Shown here in pieces: positions 34,128 to 42,334 of a stretch of 64,000 nucleotides of DNA. The notes under the pieces were generated by a model that did not search any database, had not been told where the DNA came from, and saw nothing but the letters and a program-made list of their open reading frames with translations. The translations under genes and the position numbers were made by a program. The stretch's first letter is position 1, and each line of letters begins with the position of its first letter. This stretch comes from Chloroflexota bacterium (GTDB lineage Bacteria; Chloroflexota; Anaerolineae; B4-G1; SLSP01), in assembly GCA_019873645.1 (NCBI GenBank), contig JAIOAX010000029.1:1-64000 (forward strand), given 5' to 3'.

Positions 34128-34425
34128 GGCAAATGAAAGAATCAGCGAATGAAAGAATCAGCGAATGAAGGAATCAGCGAATGAGCATTTTATTTGTTGA
34201 AAGCTGATTGCTGAAAGCTGACCGCTGATCGCTGATCGCTGATCGCTGATCGCTGATCGCTGACCGCTGATCGCTGATCGCTGATCGCTGACCGCTGATC
34301 GCTGATCGCTGACCGCTGACCGCTGATCGCTGATCGCTGATCGCTGATCGCTGACCGCTGATCGCTGATCGCTGATCGCTGACCGCTGATCGCTGACCGC
34401 TGACCGCTGATCGCTAACCGCTTAC
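34128..34425. repeat. Long heptamer satellite (GCTGATC/GCTGACC) with AATCAGCGAATGA units
   Basis: 34128-34185 holds AGAATCAGCGAATGA-type units. From about 34203 to 34420 some 30 consecutive heptamers GCTGA[T/C]C follow with almost no slippage. Positions with C interrupt runs of T in lengths of about 5, 3, 2, 4, 3 and 1. It fills the gap between the aminotransferase and nucleotidyltransferase genes. An open minus-strand frame translating to SDQRSAI repeats is a by-product of the 7-nt period. Confidence 0.95.
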
Positions 34426-35405
34426 AACTCCACCGACGAATCGCCGATGTTGAGCCTGCGGAAGCGCCCCGCAAGGTGCACCCAGCGGCCGATGATGGAT
34501 TCCTCCAACATCACGGCATCAATCTCCACGCCTTCGTCCACGATGGTATCGCGCAGGATACTGTCGCGGATTTGCACGTCGCGGCCGATGGAAACATACG
34601 GGCCGACGACCGAACGCTCGACAATGGCCTGTGGATGGATGTAAACCGGCGGGATAATCGTCACGCCGGGGCGCGGTGCTGCGAAGCTGTTCTCGCAACC
34701 GTGCTCCAGCAGGTAGCGATGAGTGATGAAGGTCGTCTCCGGTTTGCCGGTATCCTGCCACACGCCGGCCGGCCGCGCCTGGATACGCGCCCCCTGTTCG
34801 AGCATCAGATTGATGGCGTCGGCCAGGTAATACTCACCCTTTGTCTGGATACGCCGCGCCAGCAGTTCCTCGCACGCGCGCGCCAGCCATTCCCCTTCAC
34901 GGAAGTAGTACAGGCCGATGAGCACATTCTTGTTGTCCACAGACTCCGGCTTTTCGATCAAGCGGGTCGCATAGCCATCGGCGCCGATCTCGACAACCCC
35001 AAAGCGGCGCGGGTCCTCGACCTGGTACGTGAAGATGACGCCGTCCAGCCCCGGCGCATCCAGCCCGGAGAAATCCACGTCATCGAAGAGCGTGTCTACC
35101 CACATCGTAAACACCGGCCCGGTGAGATGTTCACGCGCCAGCCAGAAAGCATGCGCCTGCCCCAACTGTTCCTTTTGTTCCACAAAGTACGCCGGGATGG
35201 CATAGTTCTCACGGATATAAGTCTCCACCTGTTCGCCAAGCCAGCCGACGATGAAGACATACTCGGTGAGCGGCACATCGCGGAAGCGTTCCAGGATGTG
35301 CCCCAGCATCGGCTTGCCGGCAATCGGCAGCAGAGGCTTGGGGCGCGTCCACGTATGCGGGCGCATGCGCGTACCCAGGCCAGCCATGGGAATGACGAGT
35401 TTCAT
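34422..35405 (-). CDS. Sugar-phosphate nucleotidyltransferase
   Basis: A 327-residue NDP-sugar pyrophosphorylase. The N-terminal signature is VIPMAGLGTRMRPHTWTRPK with LLPIAGKPMLGHILERF. The metal site Asp is in TMWVDTLFDDVD. A C-terminal left-handed beta-helix is indicated by hexapeptide-like repeats (IVERSVVGPYVSIGRDVQIR). It is similar in outline to glucose-1-phosphate thymidylyltransferase/uridylyltransferase enzymes; the nucleotide and sugar are not determined. AGGTAAACC precedes the ATG. It resembles the 51.3-kb nucleotidyltransferase in architecture. Confidence 0.88.
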   Translation of the reverse strand: MKLVIPMAGLGTRMRPHTWTRPKPLLPIAGKPMLGHILERFRDVPLTEYVFIVGWLGEQVETYIRENYAIPAYFVEQKEQLGQAHAFWLAREHLTGPVFTMWVDTLFDDVDFSGLDAPGLDGVIFTYQVEDPRRFGVVEIGADGYATRLIEKPESVDNKNVLIGLYYFREGEWLARACEELLARRIQTKGEYYLADAINLMLEQGARIQARPAGVWQDTGKPETTFITHRYLLEHGCENSFAAPRPGVTIIPPVYIHPQAIVERSVVGPYVSIGRDVQIRDSILRDTIVDEGVEIDAVMLEESIIGRWVHLAGRFRRLNIGDSSVEL

Positions 35406-35459
35406 GGTTTACCTCTCCTTGTGCTCATATTTTTTAATAGCGTTTGACCACGCTGAACT

Positions 35460-35750
35460 TTAGGGCGTACTGGTGATAACAACCTTGGGAGTTTCTGTCA
35501 TATCGGACTCGGCGTTAAGGGGGGTGCTATCCAGGTACAATGTATCAGGACAAAAATCTTGCCCCCCGGCCCATTGAACACTCCCTAAAAACGGTCGGAC
35601 AGAATTGAATACTTTGTAATCACGTAACTCCTTAAAAATACCTCGTTCTAAATATGGCTTTACATCAAAGCAACGGACTTCACCATTGGTGAAATGCAGA
35701 ATCAACGTATAGTCTGCGTCAGGTTTAACTGCCTTGACTCGGGGATACAC
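35460..35750 (-). CDS. DUF2442 domain protein
   Basis: A 96-residue protein starting with GTG after an AGGAGGA site. DUF2442 pattern: VKPDADYTLILHFTNGEVRCF, then FDVKPYLERGIFKELRD and WAGGQDFCPDTLYLDS. It is located 14 nt after the DUF4160 gene. DUF4160-DUF2442 pairs are widespread and are considered a candidate toxin-antitoxin pair; function is unproven. Confidence 0.85.
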   Translation of the reverse strand: MYPRVKAVKPDADYTLILHFTNGEVRCFDVKPYLERGIFKELRDYKVFNSVRPFLGSVQWAGGQDFCPDTLYLDSTPLNAESDMTETPKVVITSTP

Positions 35751-35764
35751 AGCGTCCTCCTTAC

Positions 35765-36034
35765 TTACCGCAGTGGGTCAATCTTGAAGATGGTTTCTCC
35801 CTGGCTGGCTAATTCCCAATCGGCCATGAGTTCATCTTTATGGATCTCAACCCATGCCTGTACTAAGCGCAATTTATTCGTCTTAAGGGTACCTTCCAAC
35901 AATTCCCCATCGGGAATGGAAATGACAGCTTCTTGATCCTGATATTTGACGTGAATGTGTGGCGTATGGTGCCGACGCTTATCAAAATAATACATTGAGA
36001 CAATGATGCCATAAAACATTGCGATAACTGCCAT
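35765..36034 (-). CDS. DUF4160 domain protein
   Basis: An 89-residue protein; the ATG at 36034 follows CCAGGAG, excluding an earlier start that overlaps gatA. DUF4160 pattern: IVSMYYFDKRRHHTPHIHVK, followed by EAVISIPDGELLEG and LVQAWVEIHKDELMADW. It sits 20 nt downstream of gatA in the same direction, so it may be co-transcribed with gatC-gatA and followed by DUF2442. Confidence 0.85.
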   Translation of the reverse strand: MAVIAMFYGIIVSMYYFDKRRHHTPHIHVKYQDQEAVISIPDGELLEGTLKTNKLRLVQAWVEIHKDELMADWELASQGETIFKIDPLR

Positions 36035-36054
36035 ACGAACTCCTGGGTAGATGA

Positions 36055-37518
36055 TCAAAATGCGGGTTTGTGTTTATGCCACTCCGTCGCCTGTTCATAC
36101 GCGAACGCCGCGCGGAACAGGCGTGCTTCATGCAGCGCCGGCGCAGCAAGTTGCAGGCCGATGGGCAGGCCGTCGGCGTCGAAACCGCACGGCAGACTGA
36201 GCGCCGGAATGCCCGCCAGCGCCTGCGACAGCGTGAAGATGTCCGCCAGATACATCTGCAATGGATCGGCGGTGCGTTCGCCCAGACGAAAGGCCGTCGT
36301 CGGCGAGGTTGGCCCGGCGATAAGGTCCACGTGCGCAAACGCGGCGTCGAAATCCCCCTTGATGAGCGTGCGCACTTTCTGTGCCTTGAGATAATACGCA
36401 TCGTAATACCCGGCGCTGAGCGCGTAGGTGCCGAGCATAATGCGCCGTTGCACCTCCGGCCCAAAGCCCGCGCCGCGCGTCCGCGCATACAGTTCGGTAA
36501 CGGTCTCGAAATCACCCTCGGCGCGGAAACCGTAACGGATGCCGTCGAAGCGTGCCAGGTTCGCACTGGCCTCCGCCGGGGCAATGAGATAGTAGGTCGC
36601 CAGCGCGTAGTCGGTATGCGGAAGCTGTACTTCCTCCACCTGCGCGCCGAGCTCCACAAACGTCTGCAAAGCGGCGCGGACGGCGCGTTCCACATCCGGC
36701 TGCAAACCTGCGGCAAAATATTCGCGCGGTACACCGATCCGCAAACCTTGCACATCCGCCGATAATGCCGTGACGTAATCAGGCGCGGCTTCCGGCCACG
36801 TGGTCCCATCCAGGGGATCGTGGCCCGCCAGCACCTGAAGCAGTAACGCCGCATCGGTCACGTCACGGGTGAGCGGCCCCGGCTGATCCAGCGACGAAGC
36901 GAAGGCCACCAGCCCGTAACGCGAGCAGCGTCCGTAAGTTGGGCGGACGCCGACCACGCCGCACAGCGCCGCCGGCTGGCGCACCGAGCCGCCGGTATCC
37001 GTACCGACTGCCGCCAACGCCTCGCCCGCCGCGACCGCCGCTGCGCTGCCGCCGCTAGAGCCGCCGGGCACGCGGCTCAAGTCCCACGGGTTGCGTGTGG
37101 GGAAGAAAGCGGAGTTTTCGGTGCTCGACCCCATTGCAAATTCATCGAGGTTGGTCTTGCCCAGGATGACCGCGCCGGCGGCTTTCAGGCGGCGCACAAT
37201 GGTCGCATCAAAGGGCGGTATGTAGCCCTCCAGGATTTTGGAGCCGGCGGTGGTCTCGATCCCCTGCGTGGAGATGTTGTCTTTGATGGCGATAGGGACG
37301 CCCAGCAGGGGGGCGTCTTGACCCTCAGCCCGCAGCGCATCCGCCGTTTGGGCCTGTTCCAGTGCTGCTTCGGGCGTCAGCGTGAGATAGGCGCGGATGT
37401 CGTTGTCTACAGCAAGGATGCGCTCCAACACCGCTTGCGTCAACGCAACGGCGGTGCTCTCGCCGTGCCGCAGCGCATCCAGGGCTTCGTGGAGGGTTAG
37501 ATTCCAAAGCGCACTCAC
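36055..37518 (-). CDS. gatA: Aspartyl/glutamyl-tRNA(Asn/Gln) amidotransferase subunit A
   Basis: A 487-residue amidase-signature subunit that releases ammonia from glutamine for GatB. The Ser-cisSer-Lys triad regions are visible: Lys in LLGVPIAIKDNIS, then SRVPGGSSGGSAAAVAAG and VGTDTGGSVRQPAAL. The GTG at 37518 follows AAGGAGT with correct spacing. The open frame extends 62 codons further upstream, but that part overlaps gatC in another frame and is not coding. It starts 10 nt after the gatC stop. Confidence 0.95.
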   Translation of the reverse strand: MSALWNLTLHEALDALRHGESTAVALTQAVLERILAVDNDIRAYLTLTPEAALEQAQTADALRAEGQDAPLLGVPIAIKDNISTQGIETTAGSKILEGYIPPFDATIVRRLKAAGAVILGKTNLDEFAMGSSTENSAFFPTRNPWDLSRVPGGSSGGSAAAVAAGEALAAVGTDTGGSVRQPAALCGVVGVRPTYGRCSRYGLVAFASSLDQPGPLTRDVTDAALLLQVLAGHDPLDGTTWPEAAPDYVTALSADVQGLRIGVPREYFAAGLQPDVERAVRAALQTFVELGAQVEEVQLPHTDYALATYYLIAPAEASANLARFDGIRYGFRAEGDFETVTELYARTRGAGFGPEVQRRIMLGTYALSAGYYDAYYLKAQKVRTLIKGDFDAAFAHVDLIAGPTSPTTAFRLGERTADPLQMYLADIFTLSQALAGIPALSLPCGFDADGLPIGLQLAAPALHEARLFRAAFAYEQATEWHKHKPAF

Positions 37519-37528
37519 GGCGACTCCT

Positions 37529-37828
37529 TCAGCGCACCGGCGGGACGACGAAACAGTTTTGACGCACGGCGGGAGCGTTTGCCAGCGCTTCATCTGTAGG
37601 AAGCGTAGGGCCGGGTTCATCATCGCGCAGGACGGTGCGCAGCGGCAGCACGCTTGCCGTCGGCGGAATGGCGTCGGTATCCAGAGTTTGCAGCCGCGCA
37701 GCATGCTCCAGGATTGCCGAGAGCTGCTCCTGGTACAAGGTCAGTTCCGCCGCGCTCAATTCCAGGTGCGCGAGGGCGGCGATATGTTTAACTTCGTCGC
37801 GGGTCAAGCGGTTCATCGGGATTGTCAT
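37529..37828 (-). CDS. gatC: Aspartyl/glutamyl-tRNA(Asn/Gln) amidotransferase subunit C
   Basis: A 99-residue GatC with the family pattern LTRDEVKHIAALAHLELSAA, then QEQLSAILEHAARLQTLD and PLRTVLRDDEPGPTLP. It wraps and stabilises GatA-GatB. First gene of gatC-gatA(-DUF4160-DUF2442). A possible internal start at the second Met would change the protein by four residues. Confidence 0.95.
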   Translation of the reverse strand: MTIPMNRLTRDEVKHIAALAHLELSAAELTLYQEQLSAILEHAARLQTLDTDAIPPTASVLPLRTVLRDDEPGPTLPTDEALANAPAVRQNCFVVPPVR

Positions 37829-37868
37829 CCACCGGAAATTTTGTGTCCCTTGTGATCGGGTTTCGTTA

Positions 37869-37898
37869 TCAGCAGATTAAGCAGATTGAGCAGATTTT
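37869..37898. repeat. CAGATTAAG/CAGATTGAG dispersed repeat
   Basis: AGCAGATTAAGCAGATTGAG followed by CAGATTTT, the same family as at 24.34 and 31.29 kb, placed upstream of gatC. Confidence 0.65.
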
Positions 37899-37996
37899 CT
37901 TGTCTATGGACGGAAAAAGTCTGTTGGCCTGGCTCAATCTGTTGACGCACTATTGGCTGAATTATAACACGCTTTCGCATGTTCGACGACAAGCAA

Positions 37997-38063
37997 AAAA
38001 CCCTAAAGGTTCGACGCTCAGGTTAACTTCATAGTCTACACCATGTTTAACCTTTAGGGTTTT
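37997..38063. terminator. 15-bp inverted repeat AAAACCCTAAAGGTT/AACCTTTAGGGTTTT
   Basis: The arms at 37997-38011 and 38049-38063 are perfectly complementary around a 37-nt loop. It lies between divergent gatC and the HD gene, so it is not in a normal terminator position; it may block upstream read-through or be a small mobile or REP-like element. The 350-nt gap otherwise holds a repeat and a TATAAT (38093-38098) for the HD gene. Confidence 0.5.
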
Positions 38064-38178
38064 GGGCAGCTTCTTATTCTTTCCTCCTATGCTATAATCG
38101 TTTGTTGATTGAACAAGTGAAGGCTCTCTCTCTTTAGCATGACAAAAAGACCTTCAACATACGGGAATCTGGAATAAG

Positions 38179-38688
38179 ATGGTGGCTTGGACGCGCGTGC
38201 GGTATCGGGTGGCGCAGTTCTTTGTTACTCTATGGACTTCCTGGCGCACGGTTGATCTCGCTTACGTGGAACGCCATTTGGAGCCGTCGCTGTTAGCTCT
38301 CTTCTGCCGTATGCCGCGCGCCGAACAACATCACGGCATCGCCGTCTGTCGAACCCTGGAAATGCAGGGATATGCCGATCCCGATTTGTTGGCCGCGGGG
38401 TTGCTTCACGATGTCGGCAAAATCGTGGCGCCGCCGCGGCTGTGGGAGCGGGTCGTTGTCGTTCTGGGGGAACACTTTCTGCCGCAGCATGCCGCCTGTT
38501 GGCGCAGTGGGGAGCCGCGCGGATTGCGTCGCGGCTTCGTTGTACGGTACAACCATCCGGCCTGGGGGGCGGCGCTGGCGGAACAAGCCGGCGCATCTCC
38601 TCGCACGGCAGACTTGATCCGCCGTCATCATGACCCGGCAAGGGCAGACGCTGAAATGGCAGCCCTGCAAGCTGCGGATAACTGTTAA
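38179..38688 (+). CDS. HD domain metal-dependent phosphohydrolase-like protein
   Basis: A 169-residue HD-fold protein. Metal-binding pattern: His in EQHHGIAVCRTLE, the HD doublet in LLAAGLLHDVGKIVAP (about 76-88), further His in NHPAWG and Asp in TADLIRRHHDP. HD proteins hydrolyse nucleotides or phosphodiesters; the substrate is unknown. The final codons (DNC-stop) lie inside an AACTGTTAACTG filler repeat, so the original C-terminus may have been lost. It precedes the TyrA-like gene by 38 nt. Confidence 0.8.
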   Translation: MVAWTRVRYRVAQFFVTLWTSWRTVDLAYVERHLEPSLLALFCRMPRAEQHHGIAVCRTLEMQGYADPDLLAAGLLHDVGKIVAPPRLWERVVVVLGEHFLPQHAACWRSGEPRGLRRGFVVRYNHPAWGAALAEQAGASPRTADLIRRHHDPARADAEMAALQAADNC

Positions 38689-38725
38689 CTGAAAACTAAA
38701 AACTGCCAACTGATAACTGAAAACT
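38679..38725. repeat. Filler repeat (AACTGAAAACT) overlapping the HD gene stop
   Basis: AACTGTTAACTGAAAACTAA, AACTGCCAACTG and ATAACTGAAAACT units begin inside the last codons of the HD gene and end at the start of the TyrA-like gene. Confidence 0.7.
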
Positions 38726-38726
38726 C

Positions 38727-39725
38727 ATGACCCATCAACGTATTACCATCATCGGTACCGGTTGTATCGGTACGTCCATCGGCCTGGCGTTGCGTCAATC
38801 GCCGGATGCCGGGCACCTGCAAATCGTGGGCCACGACCGTGAATGGGGCCGCGCGCGGCAGGGACAGCAGCTCGGCGCGTTTGATCGAGCCGAATTCAAC
38901 CTCGATCTGGCGTTGAACGGAGCGCGCCTGGTGATTCTGGCCGTTCCGCTGGCCACGATGCGCGAGACGCTCGCCGAGGTGGGACGCTTGTTATCGCCAG
39001 GAGCCGGCGTCGTGGTGACCGATACCGCGCCGCTCAAAGTCCCCGTCATTGCCTGGGCCGAGGAACTGTTGCCCGCCGGCAACTACTTTGTAGGTGCGGA
39101 CCCGTTTCTTGCACCGGGGGCGGGTGGATGGGAACCCCTGGAGGGCCTGCACAACGCCCACGCCGACCTGTTTCAACGCGCCGTCTATGCCATCACCGCC
39201 CGGCCTGATGCTCATCCGAGCGCCGTGCGCGCCGTCGCCAATCTGGCGCTCGTCCTGGGGGCCGAGCCGCTCTATATGGACCCGGTCGAACACGACGCAG
39301 CGCGCGTCATCGCCGACGCCGTCCCGGACGTGCTGGCGACCGCGCTGTTCCAGGCCATTGCGGCCGCGCCCGGTTGGGCCGAAGTGCGCAAGGCTGCCGG
39401 GCGGCCCTTCGCCACGGCGACCGCCGCTGCTGCCGGGGACGCTGCCTCGCGCCGCATGCTCGCGCTTTGGGGACGCGAGACTTTGCTGCGCGGCCTGGAT
39501 GCCGTCCTTGAACGCTTGCAGTCCCTGCGCGAGACCGTCGCGCAAGGTGACGCAGAGGCGCTGGAAAAAGCCTTTGCCGGCGTTTCCCAGGCGCGCAGTT
39601 ACTGGATGGCCGAAAGCCGCGAGCGCGCCTGGGAAATCGAACGCGGCGCACTCCAGGGCGAAAACCTGTTCCAGCGCACCCTGCAAGCCCTTTTCGGCGA
39701 GGGGCTTATCTCCAAGAAGCCATAA
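38727..39725 (+). CDS. Prephenate/arogenate dehydrogenase-like protein (TyrA family)
   Basis: A 332-residue NAD(P)-binding dehydrogenase. N-terminal Rossmann fold: ITIIGTGCIGTSIGLALRQS, then ARLVILAVPLATMRETL and VVVTDTAPLKVPVIAWA. These correspond to the tyrosine-pathway prephenate dehydrogenases. The usual FVGxHPMAG substrate segment is replaced by FVGADPFLAPGAGG, lacking the usual His, so substrate or activity may differ. The C-terminal helical dimerisation part is present. Reaction in canonical members: oxidative decarboxylation of prephenate to 4-hydroxyphenylpyruvate. Confidence 0.78.
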   Translation: MTHQRITIIGTGCIGTSIGLALRQSPDAGHLQIVGHDREWGRARQGQQLGAFDRAEFNLDLALNGARLVILAVPLATMRETLAEVGRLLSPGAGVVVTDTAPLKVPVIAWAEELLPAGNYFVGADPFLAPGAGGWEPLEGLHNAHADLFQRAVYAITARPDAHPSAVRAVANLALVLGAEPLYMDPVEHDAARVIADAVPDVLATALFQAIAAAPGWAEVRKAAGRPFATATAAAAGDAASRRMLALWGRETLLRGLDAVLERLQSLRETVAQGDAEALEKAFAGVSQARSYWMAESRERAWEIERGALQGENLFQRTLQALFGEGLISKKP

Positions 39726-39743
39726 AATTATGAACGACCATCT

Positions 39744-39808
39744 TGCCCCCTACCCCTTGCATCCTGCCCCTGGCCCCTTGTACCCTGCCCCTTGCCTCTT
39801 GCTTCCTG
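39744..39808. repeat. Filler repeat (CCCCTTG/CCTGCCCCTTG type)
   Basis: Imperfect units such as TACCCCTTGCATCCTGCCCC fill the 90-nt gap before the glycosyltransferase. The complementary AAGGGGCAAGGGGCAAG motif is at 15.86 and 50.88 kb. Confidence 0.7.
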
Positions 39809-39815
39809 AATCGCT

Positions 39816-41015
39816 ATGCTTAACCAACCACCGCGGGTTCTGATGATCGCGCCTACCTCCTTCTTCCTGGACTACGGCTGCCATATCCGTATCCTGGAAG
39901 AAGCGCGCGCGCTTTTGGCGCAGGGGCTGCACGTGCGCATTGTCACCTATTACCTGGGCCGCGACGTGCCCGGGCTGGATATTGTGCGTTGCGCGCCCAC
40001 GCCCTGGCGTTCCGATTACGAAGTTGGCTCTTCGCGGCACAAAATTGCGTTTGATGTACTGTTATCGTGGAAGGCCCTGTGGACGGCCGTGCGCTGGCGT
40101 CCCGACATTATTCACGGCCATCTGCATGAAGGCGCGCTCATCGGTCACATGCTTGCCAAACTGCTGCGCGTTCCGCTGGTCTTCGATTTCCAGGGCAGTC
40201 TGACCGGCGAAATGCTCGATCACGGCTTCTTGAAGCGCGATTCCATGGCCTACTACTGGTGGCGACGATTGGAGGAGCGCATCGTCGAAATGCCCGACGC
40301 CATCCTCACCAGCACCGTGCACAGCGCCGCGCTGCTCGCCGACGTTTTTAAGCGCACTCAAGACGTTTATCCCTTGCCCGACAGCGTCAACCTGGACTTT
40401 CTGTTCCCCACGTGCATCACGCCGGAGGAGCGCTTGCAGCGGCGTGCGGCTTTGGGCATCCCGCCGGAGCGGCAGGTAGTGGTTTATCTGGGGCTGCTGG
40501 CCGATTACCAGGGCATCCCGCAATTGCTCCAGGCGGCGGCGTCTTTGCGAGCGCAAGGCGAGGCCGTCTCCTTTTTGGTGATGGGTTTTCCGCAAGTCCA
40601 CCATTATCGGCAATATGCCCACAACTTGGGCCTCACCGATGAGGACGTCATCTTCACCGGCAAAATGCCCTATGAGGACATCCCCGCTTATCTGGCGCTT
40701 GGCGACGTGGCCGCCGCGCCCAAAATCTCGGCAACGGAAGGCAGCGGCAAAATCCTCAACTACATGGCGATGGCCTTGCCGGTGGTGGCCTACGACACAC
40801 CGGTAAGCCGCGAGTACCTGAACAATCTGGGCCTCTATGCTGCGCCGGCGGGAGATGCAGAGGCATTGGCGCAGACCTTGCGCGCCATCCTGCACGCCCC
40901 GGATAAAGCGGCGCAACTCGGCGCGCGGCTCCGCGAGCGCGCCGACAGGCATTTCTCCTGGAACCGTACCGGACGACAAATCTTGCGCATCTACGAAAAA
41001 CTATGGCAACGGTGA
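39816..41015 (+). CDS. Glycosyltransferase family 4-like protein
   Basis: A 399-residue GT-B glycosyltransferase. N-terminal acceptor domain: PTSFFLDYGCHIRILEEARA, and DIIHGHLHEGALIGHMLAK. C-terminal donor domain: VVVYLGLLADYQGIPQLLQA, and PKISATEGSGKILNYMAMAL with the E...E layout of GT4. It likely builds an envelope glycoconjugate. The last 13 nt overlap the MFS gene start, so the two are coupled. Acceptor and sugar are unknown. Confidence 0.85.
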   Translation: MLNQPPRVLMIAPTSFFLDYGCHIRILEEARALLAQGLHVRIVTYYLGRDVPGLDIVRCAPTPWRSDYEVGSSRHKIAFDVLLSWKALWTAVRWRPDIIHGHLHEGALIGHMLAKLLRVPLVFDFQGSLTGEMLDHGFLKRDSMAYYWWRRLEERIVEMPDAILTSTVHSAALLADVFKRTQDVYPLPDSVNLDFLFPTCITPEERLQRRAALGIPPERQVVVYLGLLADYQGIPQLLQAAASLRAQGEAVSFLVMGFPQVHHYRQYAHNLGLTDEDVIFTGKMPYEDIPAYLALGDVAAAPKISATEGSGKILNYMAMALPVVAYDTPVSREYLNNLGLYAAPAGDAEALAQTLRAILHAPDKAAQLGARLRERADRHFSWNRTGRQILRIYEKLWQR

Positions 41016-42214
41016 ACTTTCCGGTACGCAGTCCCTATTGGCGGGCGGCGCTGTTCTACTTCGGCCTGTGGGGCCTTATGGGAGCGCAAATGCCCTTCTT
41101 CAACGTTTACTATGCCCATCTGGGTCTCAACGGCTTACAAATCGGCATTCTTTCAGCCGCCTTCGCCCTGATGACATTATTCGTCGGCCCGGCGCTCTCT
41201 CTGTTGGCCGACCGGCGTCGTTGGCAGAAACGTATGTTGCTTATCTCAATCGGCAGCACCGGCGGGTTGTTGATCTTGTTCATTTTTCCACGCACCTTTG
41301 GCCCGCTGCTGATTCTGGTACTGGTGCGCGCGGTGTTGTTCAGCCCGATGATGTCCGTCGGCGACGGGATGGTAGCGCGTATGGCCGGTCGCTATAGGAT
41401 TGACTACGGCAAATTGCGCCTGTGGGGATCGCTGAGTTTCGCCCTCGCGGCCCTGGTCTGTGGTGGATTGTGGGAACGTTGGGGATTTCAGGCCATGTTC
41501 ATCGTGACCAGTTTGCTCACCCTACCGGTGTTGTGGACGGCGACTGGGCTGGAGGAAAGTACGACCGCCGTGGCTGCAAGTGGTGCATTCACAGCTTCAA
41601 CGACGGCCGTGTCCACCTTGCGCGATGTTCGGCGTGATCGAGGGCTGTTTGCCATTCTGGCGGCCGTCTTCCTGATCGGCATCGCCGAGGGCGTATACAG
41701 CACATTCTCCGGCGTGTACTTGAACACCCTCGGCGGCGGGCAATTTTGGGTCGGCGCCCTCTTCGGCCTTTCGGCGCTCGCCGAATTGCCGGCCATGCAC
41801 TACAGCGGCGCGCTCTTCCGTAAACTCGGCAAGCCGCTCGGCGTTCTGTTGGCTTACGCTTTGATCGGTCTCTCGCTCATCGGCTATGGCCTGGCGCGTC
41901 AACCGTGGCTGGTGCTGGTGTTGGCTATGTTCAAGGGTGTCGGGTTCGCACTCTACTTTGTAGGGAATGTCAATCTGGTAGACGAGCGCGCGCCGGAATC
42001 TCTGGTTTCCACCCTGCAATCGCTGATGAACGCCGCATCGCGCGGCCTTGCGCCGCTCATCACCCTGCCGCTTGGTGGGCGGCTCGCCGATGTTCTGGGG
42101 CTGCCGCTGGTCTTCGGTGGGGCGGGGATTGCGGCGTTGTTGGCGGCGGGCGTCGTCGGCGTCGCCATTCTCGGCCGGCAGTTTGAGGTGAAGCCGTTGC
42201 TTGCAGAGGAATAG
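41003..42214 (+). CDS. Major facilitator superfamily transporter
   Basis: A 403-residue polytopic protein with 12 predicted helices. The N-terminal half has the MFS loop LLADRRRWQKRMLLIS, and the start resembles the nucleoside/phenylpropionate:proton symporter group (LFYFGLWGLMGAQMPFFNVY). The loop between helices 6 and 7 (ESTTAVAASGAFTASTTAVS) is Ala/Thr-rich. Substrate not predictable. Overlap with the glycosyltransferase suggests joint expression, perhaps for precursor or product transport. Confidence 0.83.
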   Translation: MATVNFPVRSPYWRAALFYFGLWGLMGAQMPFFNVYYAHLGLNGLQIGILSAAFALMTLFVGPALSLLADRRRWQKRMLLISIGSTGGLLILFIFPRTFGPLLILVLVRAVLFSPMMSVGDGMVARMAGRYRIDYGKLRLWGSLSFALAALVCGGLWERWGFQAMFIVTSLLTLPVLWTATGLEESTTAVAASGAFTASTTAVSTLRDVRRDRGLFAILAAVFLIGIAEGVYSTFSGVYLNTLGGGQFWVGALFGLSALAELPAMHYSGALFRKLGKPLGVLLAYALIGLSLIGYGLARQPWLVLVLAMFKGVGFALYFVGNVNLVDERAPESLVSTLQSLMNAASRGLAPLITLPLGGRLADVLGLPLVFGGAGIAALLAAGVVGVAILGRQFEVKPLLAEE

Positions 42215-42241
42215 GAACTAACAGGTGATTAAAGTCCATGC

Positions 42242-42311
42242 TTGCATTTTGATTAAACCTGTGATAATATACGAATAAAGTTGGCTTTTTGAGACTTATT
42301 CACAAAAAGTC
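42242..42311 (+). promoter_or_regulatory. rloA promoter with downstream inverted repeat
   Basis: TTGCAT (42242-42247) and TAATAT (42265-42270) are separated by 17 nt. Immediately downstream CTTTTTG (42285-42291) and CAAAAAG (42303-42309) form an inverted repeat that could be an operator or leader hairpin. The block is much AT-richer than the genes to its left. Confidence 0.55.
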
Positions 42312-42334
42312 CGTTTTAATTAGAGAGGTGAGCC

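Noticed and set aside
34190-34474. A minus-strand ORF translating to SDQRSAI repeats
   Set aside because: A by-product of the heptamer satellite, because seven is not a multiple of three and all frames stay open. No promoter, ribosome site or conserved protein.
36055-36854. A frame on the minus strand overlapping gatA (Arg-rich, 290 codons)
   Set aside because: Out-of-frame reading of gatA with no domain; only the DUF4160 portion downstream is supported, in its own frame.
37519-37704. Upstream extension of gatA
   Set aside because: It overlaps gatC in another frame; the GTG at 37518 has an ideal ribosome site and matches the GatA start.
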